64,000 nucleotides of DNA from Arachidicoccus rhizosphaerae (GTDB lineage Bacteria > Bacteroidota > Bacteroidia > Chitinophagales > Chitinophagaceae): positions 124,001-188,000 of the forward strand of contig NZ_FNQY01000008.1 in assembly GCF_900107765.1 (NCBI RefSeq). Direction: 5' to 3'. The position numbers and the translations under genes were made by a program. Positions 8,851 through 17,377 of the stretch are shown here, one piece after another (the stretch's first letter is position 1; each line of letters starts with the position of its first letter). Under the pieces are notes generated by a model. The model was not told where the DNA came from, searched no databases, and saw only the letters and a program-made list of their open reading frames with translations.

Positions 8851-10011
8851 CTATTTAGTAATTACATAATTATGGATGTCTTCCAGTTTGATCTTATCGC
8901 CTGCCAGTATAATGAGTCTTTCCACCACATTTCTTAACTCACGAATATTTCCCCGCCAGTTATGTTCCTGTAAAGCCTTGAGCGCGTCTTTATCAATTTT
9001 TTTGATAGGCTGGCCATAATCCTGGGCAATATCTTCCAGAAATTTTTCGACCAGCAGGGGAATATCTTCCCTGCGGTTGTTCAAAGAGGGGGTATGTATT
9101 AAGATGACGCCCAGCCGGTGATAAAGGTCCAGCCGGAAGTTCTTTTCTTCCACTTCTTTGAGCAGATCCTTATTGGTGGCGGCAATTACCCGGACATCCA
9201 CATTGATTTCTTTTTCACCGCCCACGCGCTGAATTTTGCCTTCCTGCAGCGCCCTTAGGACTTTGGCCTGTGAGCTGAGACTCATATCGCCGACCTCATC
9301 CAAAAACAAGGTGCCGCCACTGGCCTGTTCAAATTTACCGATATGCTGTTTAACGGCTGAGGTAAAGGAGCCTTTCTCGTGTCCAAATAATTCACTTTCA
9401 ATAAGTTCCTGAGGGATGGCTGCACAGTTGACTTCCACCAGCGGTTTGCCGGCCCGGTTACTTTTTGCATGAATCCATCTGGCTACCAGTTCTTTACCCA
9501 CTCCGTTTTCTCCGGTAATGAGCACCCGGGCATCCGTCTCCGCCACTTTGTCAATGGTGGCCTTGATTTTATTAATCTCTTCCGACTGACCAATCATTTC
9601 CTGGACCTTGGCGACTCTTTTTTTGAGGGTCTTCGTTTCTTTACTCAGGACATTTTTGTCCGTAGCATTGCGGATGGTAATCAGTAACCGGTTTAAGTCC
9701 GGAGGTTTACTAATAAAATCAAAAGCGCCTTTTTTAACCGCTTCCACAGCTGATTCAATATTGCCGTGGCCGCTGATCATGATGATGGGGGTATCGGAAT
9801 TTAGCTCCATGGCTCTGGTCAGAAATTCCATACCATCGAGCTTGGGCATTTTTATATCGCAGAGAACAACGTCATAGGTGTTTTCAGAGAAGTGTTTCCA
9901 GCCGTCCTCACCGTCGACTGCCTCATCCACTTTGTAACCTTCAAAGGTCAGAATTTCCTGAAGGGTTTTGCGGATGGCCTTCTCATCATCAATCACTAAT
10001 ATTTTTGCCAT
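8851..10011 (-). CDS. NtrC-family response regulator, receiver plus AAA+ domain, no DNA-binding domain
   Basis: A 386-residue two-domain protein. The receiver (1-118) has the acidic pair at 8-9, phospho-acceptor Asp52 in CDIKMP and the SKPP loop at 101-104. The AAA+ domain (about 139-370) has Walker A GENGVGKE (167-174), Walker B GTLFLDE (233-239) and the arginine-finger region near FRLDLYHRL. The sigma-54 contact loop, GAFTGA in classical activators, reads GSFTSA (214-219). The protein stops soon after RGNIRELRNVVERL (353-366), so the Fis-type HTH is absent. Short forms like this occur in Bacteroidota; they may act without specific DNA binding. No cognate histidine kinase is adjacent. Confidence 0.87.
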   Translation of the reverse strand: MAKILVIDDEKAIRKTLQEILTFEGYKVDEAVDGEDGWKHFSENTYDVVLCDIKMPKLDGMEFLTRAMELNSDTPIIMISGHGNIESAVEAVKKGAFDFISKPPDLNRLLITIRNATDKNVLSKETKTLKKRVAKVQEMIGQSEEINKIKATIDKVAETDARVLITGENGVGKELVARWIHAKSNRAGKPLVEVNCAAIPQELIESELFGHEKGSFTSAVKQHIGKFEQASGGTLFLDEVGDMSLSSQAKVLRALQEGKIQRVGGEKEINVDVRVIAATNKDLLKEVEEKNFRLDLYHRLGVILIHTPSLNNRREDIPLLVEKFLEDIAQDYGQPIKKIDKDALKALQEHNWRGNIRELRNVVERLIILAGDKIKLEDIHNYVITK

Positions 10012-10136
10012 AACTTTTTACTTAATCGCTTAAAGTTGTTTGTTTTTAAGGGTAATAATTACCTGCGAATATAGTTTTTTTTACCTAAATCTGGCCTTGT
10101 GTGCGGTGATATTAAGCGGTCCTTAAAAATTTAGCG

Positions 10137-10184
10137 CTGATGGTAGCCGAAGCTACCCGTAGCGGGGAAAATAAATCCCCTCAG
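10137..10184. other. Compact structured element upstream of ytxH
   Basis: Two consecutive perfect hairpins, GGTAGC-CGAA-GCTACC (10142-10157) and GGGG-loop-CCCC (about 10164-10180), lie inside a short outer pairing CTGA (10137-10140) with TCAG (10181-10184), giving a small three-way-junction shape. It sits in the divergent region between the NtrC-like gene (-) and ytxH (+). Function unknown; no T tract follows, so it is not a normal terminator. Confidence 0.35.
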
Positions 10185-10295
10185 ATTTGGTATAGTCACC
10201 TGAGTTTCTTATCTTAACATTGAGTTTGATGATCTTGGCAAGGTTGTTGAATCTTCTAGATTAATCCTTATTAATAACATTTAAAACTATTCATT

Positions 10296-10601
10296 ATGAG
10301 TGCAAAACATATTTTGGTTGGAACGATTTCCGGTATTGTGGCCGGGGCAGTTGTGGGCTTAATGCTGGCGCCTCAGTCAGGTGAAGAAACCCGTAAACAG
10401 CTCGCAGATTCTACCAGAGATCTGAAAAATAAATTTAATAAATGGACGGAGAAGTCCATGGAAGAGTTGGATGATTTACAAGATGTGTTTAAATCAGAGG
10501 TGGCAGGCGTCAGTGATGACATCCGTGAACGTGTACTTAAACTGATTAAGAAAGTTAAACGTTCTGCAAACGATGTCTCTGAGGAGGTAGCAGAAGCATA
10601 A
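10296..10601 (+). CDS. YtxH domain-containing protein
   Basis: A 101-residue small membrane protein. Residues 5-25 form a Gly/Ala-rich hydrophobic segment with the family hallmark VGLMLAPQSGEETRKQL (20-36), followed by a charged amphipathic helix up to the C-terminus. YtxH proteins resemble general-stress proteins of Firmicutes and are of unknown mechanism. It is a single-gene unit, with a 284-bp divergent region upstream that contains a structured element, and an imperfect terminator downstream. Confidence 0.85.
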   Translation: MSAKHILVGTISGIVAGAVVGLMLAPQSGEETRKQLADSTRDLKNKFNKWTEKSMEELDDLQDVFKSEVAGVSDDIRERVLKLIKKVKRSANDVSEEVAEA

Positions 10602-10773
10602 AATGCATTTGCTTAACAGGGGCCCTTCTGACAGGAATTCATGCTGCCCTCAGGATCACCCAACAAAGTTTTGAAGTTATAATACCGAGATATTTGGCGG
10701 CCGGTTTTAATTTTCCAGGCCAGAATATATACCAGGAATTATAACCCTTTACTTCAACAACACAACATACAAA

Positions 10774-10826
10774 TGAGTGCTGTTCAGATTAACTGTTAGG
10801 TTAACACTGAAGGCGCTCTTTTTTTA
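10774..10826 (+). terminator. Probable terminator after ytxH
   Basis: Imperfect hairpin: GAGTGC and TCAG on the left pair with CTGA and GCGCTC on the right (one G-T pair, a bulge), plus inner GTTAA pairing, followed by seven T. It lies 170 bp past the ytxH stop, and the 10602-10954 interval otherwise shows only AT-rich sequence leading into the cytochrome gene. Confidence 0.5.
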
Positions 10827-10954
10827 TTGTAGCCACCTGCAGCAAACGGTAACGAATTTTTTATTTTGAAAGTAGTTTTCAGTTATTTATATTTACGGTA
10901 TAAATAATAAGTGGATATGTACTTATTATAAATTCTATTCAAATTCGAAGTGAT

Positions 10955-11482
10955 ATGTTGAAAATTAAAGCCAATAAAAACAAAGGCAGTGTTCTTGTTA
11001 TTTTGGGAGCACTGTTCATAGGCGTGTTGATGTCTTTTTCATTTACACAGCCTAAGCACAATTTTAAGGTGTTACCACAAGACATTACCCGGGACAGTCT
11101 GATGGGAATCATGCATGGATTCAATAAGGCACTGGGCGTTAAATGTGATTTTTGTCACGCTAAGAGTAAACTGGATTCTACCAAACTGGATTTTGCCAGT
11201 GATGAACTAAAGCATAAGGAGTTTGCCCGCCACATGATGGAAATGACCGCCTCCATCAATAAGGACTATTTTAATTTCCGCAATTCAAGTCGTCCGGATA
11301 CCATTCAGGTGGTGACCTGTGTCACCTGCCACCACGGTAGTAAGCATCCCGTCAGCAGTATGGAGGATATGGGACCGGATCATTTTAAGAAAATGGGACC
11401 CGGTATGCGTCCGGCAGGTAAAGACGGTGCTCCCGGTATGCCGCCGCCCCCTCCACCACCAGTCAACCAAAAAGCCAGTTAA
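10955..11482 (+). CDS. Diheme c-type cytochrome, secreted or membrane-anchored
   Basis: A 175-residue protein with an N-terminal membrane anchor or signal (residues 12-30) and two c-type heme-binding motifs, CDFCH at 64-68 and CVTCH at 122-126. The spacing and surrounding sequence (FNKALGVKCDFCH, then a long helix, then TCVTCHHG) match the cytochrome domain related to the photosynthetic reaction-centre cytochrome subunit, which is widespread in non-phototrophic Bacteroidota. The C-terminus is a Gly/Met/Pro-rich tail with seven consecutive prolines. It is expected in the periplasm as an electron carrier; the partner is unknown and no oxidase gene is nearby. Confidence 0.85.
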   Translation: MLKIKANKNKGSVLVILGALFIGVLMSFSFTQPKHNFKVLPQDITRDSLMGIMHGFNKALGVKCDFCHAKSKLDSTKLDFASDELKHKEFARHMMEMTASINKDYFNFRNSSRPDTIQVVTCVTCHHGSKHPVSSMEDMGPDHFKKMGPGMRPAGKDGAPGMPPPPPPPVNQKAS

Positions 11483-11562
11483 TAACAAGACCGGCTACTT
11501 CAAAAACAGTAAGGGCTGGCAGCCCTCCAAAAAGAGGGTTGAACAGGATATAAAACGATAAT

Positions 11563-11614
11563 TAAGAAAGCGCCGTATATGCAGGTAGTTGCCTGCATAT
11601 ACGGCGCTTTCTTA
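11563..11614. terminator. Bidirectional terminator with 23-bp perfect arms
   Basis: Perfect arms 11563-11585 and 11592-11614 with a 6-nt loop. It lies between the cytochrome gene (+) and pckA (-), which converge on it. Confidence 0.85.
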
Positions 11615-11670
11615 TTGTTATACCTTTATAGGTTAACCTGCATCGTGATCTCTTCGCTTAAAAAAGGCAA

Positions 11671-13290
11671 TCAGCGGATGATTTTGGGGCCGCCTGCTCT
11701 GGTAGAGGCACTGGCCTTTTGTTCATATAATTTGAAGTTTTCAATAAACAAAGAAGCCAATTTATTTGCTTGCTGGTCATAGGCTGCCTTATCCGGCCAG
11801 GCTGCTCTCGGATTGAGGATGTCTGATGGAACACCCGGGCAATACTGGGGTTTTAACACCCCAAAAACATCATGCGGTATATAAGGCACATCTTCCAGTT
11901 GATTATTTAAAGCGGCCAGAACCATGGCTCTGGTGTATTTCAGATCAATTCGTTTTCCTGTACCATAGGCGCCGCCACTCCAACCAGTATTGATCAGCCA
12001 GACATTAATCTGTGGGTGCTTTTGCAGATTACGTCCTAATAATTCTGCATATTCCGTCGGATGTAATGGTAAAAAAACATGACCAAAACAGGCGGAGAAT
12101 ACTGTCTGAGGTTCCTTGATGCCTACTTCCGTTCCGGCTACCTTGGCCGTATATCCACTGACAAAATGATACATCGCCTGCCCTCTGGTCAGTTTTGAGA
12201 TGGGGGGCAGGACGCCGAAGGCATCACAGGTCAGAAAAAAGATGTTGCTCGGCAGGTTGCCAAAGGAAGGATGTTTGGCGTTTTTGATGTAGCTGAGTGG
12301 ATAAGCTGCCCGGGTATTCTCTGTTATAGACGCGTCAGCGTAATTGATCCGGTTTTCCCCCGGATAAAAACTGACATTTTCTAGTAGGGTTCCTTTTTTT
12401 ATGGCGGCGGCTATCTCGGGTTCTTTTTCCGGACTCAGGTTAATACATTTGGCATAACAGCCGCCTTCAAAATTAAAGATGGCATGTTCCGCCCATCCGT
12501 GTTCATCATCTCCGATAAGGGCTCTGTCGGGAGCGGCACTCAGGGTGGTTTTGCCGGTACCGCTTAATCCAAAAAACAGGGCCACATCGCCCTTTTGCCC
12601 TTCATTGGCGGAGCAGTGCATGGAAAGCACTTTATGGTCATGCGGTAAAAGAAAATTCAAAACGCTGAATATGCCTTTTTTTATTTCTCCGGTATAAGCG
12701 GTGCCACCGATTAAAACGATTCTTTTGGTAAAATTAATAATCGTAAAATTGGCCTGTCTGGTACCATCGGTTGAAGGGTCGGCTAAAAAGCCGGGCGCCT
12801 GAATAATTTGCCACTTTGCCTGATGGGAGGAATCGGTAGCAGGGGTCTTTAGACTATGATCAATAAAAAGGTTATAACAAAATAAGTTGGCCCAGGGCGT
12901 TTCATTGATTACCTGTATCTTCAGATTGTATTCAGGGTATGCGGCCGCACTCACATCCCTGATCCAGATTTCCTTATCAGCCAGATAGGCGATCACTTTA
13001 TCATACAAGCGATTAAAGACTTCTGTACTGATCGGTATATTGACATTCCCCCAGTCCACTGCACTGGTGGTGATGGCGTCTTTTACAATAAACTTGTCTT
13101 TGGGAGACCTGCCGGTAAACTTCCCCGTGTTTACGCATAAAGCGCCTTCTTCACTGAGTCTGCCCTGGCCTAATTGGAGGGTTTGTTGTTCCAGCTGGTC
13201 GGGCAGCAGGTTGTAGTAGATTTTTTTTGCATCAAAGAGATTAGGCGCCGCCTTGGGTGCTGCGGTGCTGTTGTCGGATAAAGTTTGCAT
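11671..13290 (-). CDS. pckA: Phosphoenolpyruvate carboxykinase (ATP)
   Basis: Converts oxaloacetate and ATP to phosphoenolpyruvate, CO2 and ADP at the entry to gluconeogenesis. The P-loop GLSGTGKTTLSA, the N-terminal TGRSPKDKF segment and the FEGGCYAKCINL stretch identify the ATP-type enzyme. The frame is open 26 codons further upstream, but the ATG at 13288-13290 (MQTLSDN) gives 539 residues, matching the family length, and leaves room for the promoter at 13340-13369. It is divergent from serA, and the shared 491-bp intergenic region carries palindromic sites that could coordinate the two genes. Confidence 0.94.
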   Translation of the reverse strand: MQTLSDNSTAAPKAAPNLFDAKKIYYNLLPDQLEQQTLQLGQGRLSEEGALCVNTGKFTGRSPKDKFIVKDAITTSAVDWGNVNIPISTEVFNRLYDKVIAYLADKEIWIRDVSAAAYPEYNLKIQVINETPWANLFCYNLFIDHSLKTPATDSSHQAKWQIIQAPGFLADPSTDGTRQANFTIINFTKRIVLIGGTAYTGEIKKGIFSVLNFLLPHDHKVLSMHCSANEGQKGDVALFFGLSGTGKTTLSAAPDRALIGDDEHGWAEHAIFNFEGGCYAKCINLSPEKEPEIAAAIKKGTLLENVSFYPGENRINYADASITENTRAAYPLSYIKNAKHPSFGNLPSNIFFLTCDAFGVLPPISKLTRGQAMYHFVSGYTAKVAGTEVGIKEPQTVFSACFGHVFLPLHPTEYAELLGRNLQKHPQINVWLINTGWSGGAYGTGKRIDLKYTRAMVLAALNNQLEDVPYIPHDVFGVLKPQYCPGVPSDILNPRAAWPDKAAYDQQANKLASLFIENFKLYEQKASASTRAGGPKIIR

Positions 13291-13339
13291 AACGCGTTTA
13301 AAAACTTTTATTTTTATGAACGTACATTTGTTAGTTAAT

Positions 13340-13369
13340 GCAAGGTAGGAATAAATTCTTGAGAACAAA
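13340..13369 (-). promoter_or_regulatory. Predicted pckA promoter
   Basis: On the - strand TTTG is followed after 18 bases by TACCTTGC, close to the Bacteroidota consensus TTTG-N19-TAnnTTTG (one mismatch in the -7 box). It would start the transcript about 40 nt before the chosen pckA start codon. Confidence 0.5.
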
Positions 13370-13452
13370 GTATTTCTGCGTGAATAATTTCACTGTTAAA
13401 ACATTGACAGAACCCTCCTTATAAATCCTGAAAAAATATTTTTATGATTTTT

Positions 13453-13544
13453 TGTCAGACATTTTCTTTTCTAAAGCCTATTAATTTAATAGAGTATTAT
13501 CGCTCTCTTGACAATATATAAAATATTGTCAGACAATATTTTAT
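13453..13544. promoter_or_regulatory. Paired palindromic operator candidates between pckA and serA
   Basis: The 9-bp palindrome TGTCAGACA occurs at 13453-13461 and again at 13527-13535, centres 74 bp apart (about seven helical turns). The second copy is the core of a 27-bp interrupted palindrome with perfect 13-bp arms (13518-13530 and 13532-13544). A further 7-bp palindrome AATACAG-G-CTGTATT lies at 13671-13685. The whole region 13291-13781 is otherwise AT-rich and non-coding. Confidence 0.5.
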
Positions 13545-13781
13545 GTGCTGGTTGCAGACCTTAGTGAAATCCCCCCATTTAGGATAATGAATGAGCCGTT
13601 TGTGAAAAATACATCCGGTGACCATTAACATCTATTAGTTTAGATTCGATTAAATTCGCAAATGTTAAATAATACAGGCTGTATTTTTTATCGGAATTAA
13701 TTAGATTCTATGCAAAAATATTGAAGCAGCTATGTAAAATTTGCATTATTTTCAAATACTCATTAAACAAATGAAAATTGC

Positions 13782-15014
13782 ATGAAAGAGCAAACCAGTT
13801 ATCCGAAGGAAAAAATTAATATTCTCTTTTTAGAGAATATCAGTGACAAAGCCGTTGAGCGTTTTAAGTCCGCAGGTTATACGAATGTGAAAAAACTGAC
13901 CGGTGCTTTAAACGAAGAAGAACTCGCCAAGGCTATTAAAGATGTTCATTTAATTGGGATCCGCTCGAAAACTAAAATAACTGCAAAGGTTTTAAAAGCC
14001 GCCACAAAATTACAGGCCATCGGCTGTTTTTGTATTGGAACCAATCAGGTAGACCTGGATGCCGCTAAAAATGCGGGAGTCGCTGTTTTTAATGCACCTT
14101 ACAGCAACACCAGAAGTGTGGCTGAATTAGTGATTGCAACCTCTATTTTGTTAATCCGTAAGATATTAGATAAGAATAAAGCGGCGCATGACGGTATCTG
14201 GCTGAAAGATTCTAAAGAAAGCTATGAACTGCGTGGCAAAACCATGGGGATAATTGGTTATGGTAATATCGGCACCCAGTTGAGTATTTTGTCAGAAGCG
14301 TTGGGTATGAGGGTGTTATTTTATGATGTAGCGACTAAATTACCTTTAGGGAACGCGGCCTCTACCAAATCCATGAAAGAGCTGGTCAGCAAATCTGATA
14401 TTATTTCTCTGCATGTACCCGAAACACCGGACACCAAAGAGATTGTCAACGAAAAATTATTGAAATCCTTTAAGGACGGCTCTATTTTAATCAACTATGC
14501 CAGAGGGCATTGTGTAGACATAGAGGCCTTGGTAAAACACCTGCAAAGTGGTCATCTCTCCGGAGCGGCAATCGATGTATTCCCGGTTGAACCTAAAAAA
14601 ATCGGCGATGCATTTGAAACCCCGCTCAGAGGCTTAAGCAATGTGCTGCTTACACCGCATATCGGTGGTTCCACAGAAGAAGCGCAGGCGAATATCGGGG
14701 ATGATGTCAGTAAAAAACTATTTGACTACCTGGAAAACGGGGTGACCAATCAATGTATTACGGTCCCATCTATCGTATTACAGGCGCATCCCAATGCACA
14801 CCGCATTTTGCATATTCATGAAAATAAGCCGGGTGTGCTTAGTGAAATCAATACTTTATTGTCTAAAAATAAAATCAACGTATTGGGCCAATACTTAAGT
14901 ACCAATGATACCATTGGTTATGTGGTACTTGATCTGGATAAAAAACTGTCCGGAAAAGCAGTGGAATTACTCAAGGACGTAAAAGGTACCATCAAAGTGC
15001 GTACGGTTTATTAA
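13782..15014 (+). CDS. serA: D-3-phosphoglycerate dehydrogenase
   Basis: Oxidises 3-phosphoglycerate to 3-phosphohydroxypyruvate, the first step of serine synthesis. The 410-residue protein has the NAD-binding motif GIIGYGNIGTQL, the substrate-site stretch NAPYSNTRSVAEL, the catalytic His in LLTPHIGGSTEEAQ, and a C-terminal ACT domain (about 335-410) beginning HRILHIHENKPGVL. This is the short E. coli-like type (about 410 residues) where serine binding to the ACT domain gives feedback inhibition. It is divergent from pckA and ends at a bidirectional hairpin terminator; no other serine gene is adjacent. Confidence 0.95.
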   Translation: MKEQTSYPKEKINILFLENISDKAVERFKSAGYTNVKKLTGALNEEELAKAIKDVHLIGIRSKTKITAKVLKAATKLQAIGCFCIGTNQVDLDAAKNAGVAVFNAPYSNTRSVAELVIATSILLIRKILDKNKAAHDGIWLKDSKESYELRGKTMGIIGYGNIGTQLSILSEALGMRVLFYDVATKLPLGNAASTKSMKELVSKSDIISLHVPETPDTKEIVNEKLLKSFKDGSILINYARGHCVDIEALVKHLQSGHLSGAAIDVFPVEPKKIGDAFETPLRGLSNVLLTPHIGGSTEEAQANIGDDVSKKLFDYLENGVTNQCITVPSIVLQAHPNAHRILHIHENKPGVLSEINTLLSKNKINVLGQYLSTNDTIGYVVLDLDKKLSGKAVELLKDVKGTIKVRTVY

Positions 15015-15045
15015 TCGCCTACAGGGTTTACAGAAAGATACAATT

Positions 15046-15101
15046 AAAAAGCCTGTTCTCTTTTTTTGCGCTCAACGCAGAGGAGAACAGGCTTTTTTTT
15101 T
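15046..15101. terminator. Terminator after serA
   Basis: Arms AAAAAGCCTGTTCTC (15046-15060) and GAGAACAGGCTTTTT (15083-15097) with further T to 15101 and a 22-nt loop. Confidence 0.85.
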
Positions 15102-15194
15102 GCCTGTAGTAAAAGGATCGCACTGACAGATGCCTGGTCCCAGCCCTGAAATATAAACTGGCGGGTTTGTCGCTCAGTGATTAAATTTGCAGTT

Positions 15195-16301
15195 ATGAAA
15201 CAAGTGGATGTCTTGATCGTCGGGCAGGGGATAGCCGGTACTTTTCTGAGTTTTGAATTGATGGAGGCGGGTTTTTCTGTGATGGTCATCGATAACCAAC
15301 AGGGTGGTAGCGCCAGTCGGGTTGCCTCTGGCGTGATCAATCCGGTTACCGGTCGCAGGGTGGTGGAAACCTGGAAAATTGGTGCGTTATTACCCCTGGC
15401 CCTGGATAGTTATAACCGGATTGCGCTAAGACTGCAGATGCCTCCCGTTGCCAGGGCAGTGGAAATCCTCTCTGTTCACGGAAGTGAACAGATGCGGGAT
15501 GCTTTTAATAAAAGGATGGAGGCTGGCAGCGCCTATATCCGGGAGATAAATGTAGATAAACCGGGCCGGTTTTTTAACCACCCTTACGGCGCAAGCGTTA
15601 TTACACCTGCTTTGTTGATCGATATCAAAGGACTGCTGGACCGTTACAGACTTTATTTACAAAGCAAGCAATGTCTGATGGCGTGTCAGATGGACTGGTC
15701 CGCGCTACAACTGGATCAGGACAGACTCCAGCAGTACGGAGCCGTGAGCTACCCGTACGGGGCTGCCCCAGAGGAGAAGATACAGGCAAAATGGATAATT
15801 GCAGCAGACGGCTGGCAGGCCGGGAGTAATCCTTATTTTAAGCAGCTTGCTTTTCGCTATAATAAAGGAGAGGCTTTAATCGTTGATATAGCCGGCTTGT
15901 CCAGAGAATATATTTATAAGCTCAGGTATAGTGTCGTTCCCTGGGAAGGGGATACAATGACCGCCTCAAAAAATCTATTTTGGGTGGGATCTACCTATCA
16001 GTGGACTTTTGAGCATGATCAACCAAGCGATGCTTTTAAAGAAAACGTGCTTGAATTTTTAGATAAAGAACTCTTACTGCCCTATAGCGTGGAAGATCAT
16101 CTGGCGGCCGTCAGACCAGCCAGTATTAACCGACGGCCCTTTGCGGGATTTCACGAGGATTATCCGCAACTTGGGGTTTTAAATGGTCTGGGAACAAAAG
16201 GCTGCTCTTTAGCTCCATATCTGGCCCTTGGCTGGCGGGATTTATTGACCCTGGGTAAGGACTTTGATCCGGAACTCAGTCTGGATGCTGACCGGCATTA
16301 A
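15195..16301 (+). CDS. FAD-dependent oxidoreductase (DAO/DadA fold)
   Basis: A protein of about 368 residues with an N-terminal FAD-binding Rossmann motif (VDVLIVGQGIAGTFLSFEL) and a C-terminal DAO-type segment with VRPASINRRPFAGFHEDYP and GLGTKGCSLAPYLA that closes the FAD site. The frame can be read from a GTG at 15177, but the ATG at 15195 (MKQVDVLIVG) fits better. Relatives oxidise amino acids or take part in tRNA modification (MnmC C-domain-like); the substrate here cannot be assigned. It converges with the Ppx/GppA gene, with 88 bp and no clear hairpin between them. Confidence 0.8.
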   Translation: MKQVDVLIVGQGIAGTFLSFELMEAGFSVMVIDNQQGGSASRVASGVINPVTGRRVVETWKIGALLPLALDSYNRIALRLQMPPVARAVEILSVHGSEQMRDAFNKRMEAGSAYIREINVDKPGRFFNHPYGASVITPALLIDIKGLLDRYRLYLQSKQCLMACQMDWSALQLDQDRLQQYGAVSYPYGAAPEEKIQAKWIIAADGWQAGSNPYFKQLAFRYNKGEALIVDIAGLSREYIYKLRYSVVPWEGDTMTASKNLFWVGSTYQWTFEHDQPSDAFKENVLEFLDKELLLPYSVEDHLAAVRPASINRRPFAGFHEDYPQLGVLNGLGTKGCSLAPYLALGWRDLLTLGKDFDPELSLDADRH

Positions 16302-16389
16302 TTAACCGCTCCGATAATGAATGTCAACCATATGATCAAGGCGGCCTTACCTAAAGCGAAAGCGGCGTCGCCACTAAAAACAGTTCAGA

Positions 16390-17268
16390 TTATTTTTTGA
16401 CGTGGGTGTATAGTTCCCGGATCAGACCATCAGCGACCCCTATCTTTGGAACGTAAATCTCCTGAGCCCCGGTCCAGCGCATAATTTGTAAATAAATCTG
16501 AAGGGCCGGTACAATGACATCTGCCCGGTCTTCTCTTAAATTATACTGATGCATTCTTTGTGGCACCGTGAGGGCTTCAAACTGTTTATAGTAATTTCTA
16601 AGGGTTCGAATCGAAAGCGGTTTGCCTTCTTTTGTCTTACTCAGGGAGAATATTTTATTAATATTGCCCCCTGAACCGATGGCTGTTATCGGCAGATCGC
16701 AGACGATTTTTTCTTCTACCAGTTTTTTTAGCTGATTCCAGTCATTTTCAGACCACTGACCTTCCAGAAGGCGGATGGTACCGATATTAATGGATTTTTT
16801 AAAGATCTGTTTTCCCTTGACATAAAAATTGAGTTCCGTACTACCACCACCTACATCAATATATAGATAAGCATGCTCTTTACTGAGCATTTCTGCGATA
16901 TGGTTTTTAAAGACCAGGGAGGCTTCCTGGGCACCGGTAATGATTTCAATGGGTATGCCTGTTTTCTTTTTTACATCAGCGATAATGGTTTTGCTGTTCT
17001 GGGCATCCCGCATGGCACTGGTCGCACAGGCCCGGAACTGTTCTACCCCATAGGCATTCATTAAGTGGCGGTATGCCTGCATGGTATTGATCAACATGGC
17101 TTCTCTTTTAGGGCCGATTTTAGAAAGTTTGAAAACATCCATGCCAAGCCTTAGCGGTACCCGCACCAGATTCATCTTACTGAACTCCACATTTTTTCCC
17201 TTACCTTTTACATCGGCAATGAGTAAGCGGGAGGCGTTACTTCCTATGTCAATCGCTGCTAATACCAT
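16390..17268 (-). CDS. Ppx/GppA family exopolyphosphatase-like protein
   Basis: A 292-residue ASKHA-fold phosphatase. AAIDIGSNASRLLIADV (4-20) is the first phosphate-binding loop and DVGGGSTELNFY the second; the protein ends near 290, so it is the short form without the HD-like C-terminal domain. Family members hydrolyse terminal phosphate from polyphosphate or the pppGpp alarmone. The next gene upstream on the same strand is polyphosphate kinase (ppk1, 109 bp away), which supports a polyphosphate-degrading role in balance with Ppk1. Confidence 0.88.
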   Translation of the reverse strand: MVLAAIDIGSNASRLLIADVKGKGKNVEFSKMNLVRVPLRLGMDVFKLSKIGPKREAMLINTMQAYRHLMNAYGVEQFRACATSAMRDAQNSKTIIADVKKKTGIPIEIITGAQEASLVFKNHIAEMLSKEHAYLYIDVGGGSTELNFYVKGKQIFKKSINIGTIRLLEGQWSENDWNQLKKLVEEKIVCDLPITAIGSGGNINKIFSLSKTKEGKPLSIRTLRNYYKQFEALTVPQRMHQYNLREDRADVIVPALQIYLQIMRWTGAQEIYVPKIGVADGLIRELYTHVKK

Positions 17269-17377
17269 ACTGTTTTATTTTCGTTTCGGCAGCCGGACTT
17301 TAATGGCTCAGAAGGCTATGCCCTCATGAAAAAAAGTCCGGTTTCCGTTTAATATTTGTTCAGGGTGATCATTCACT

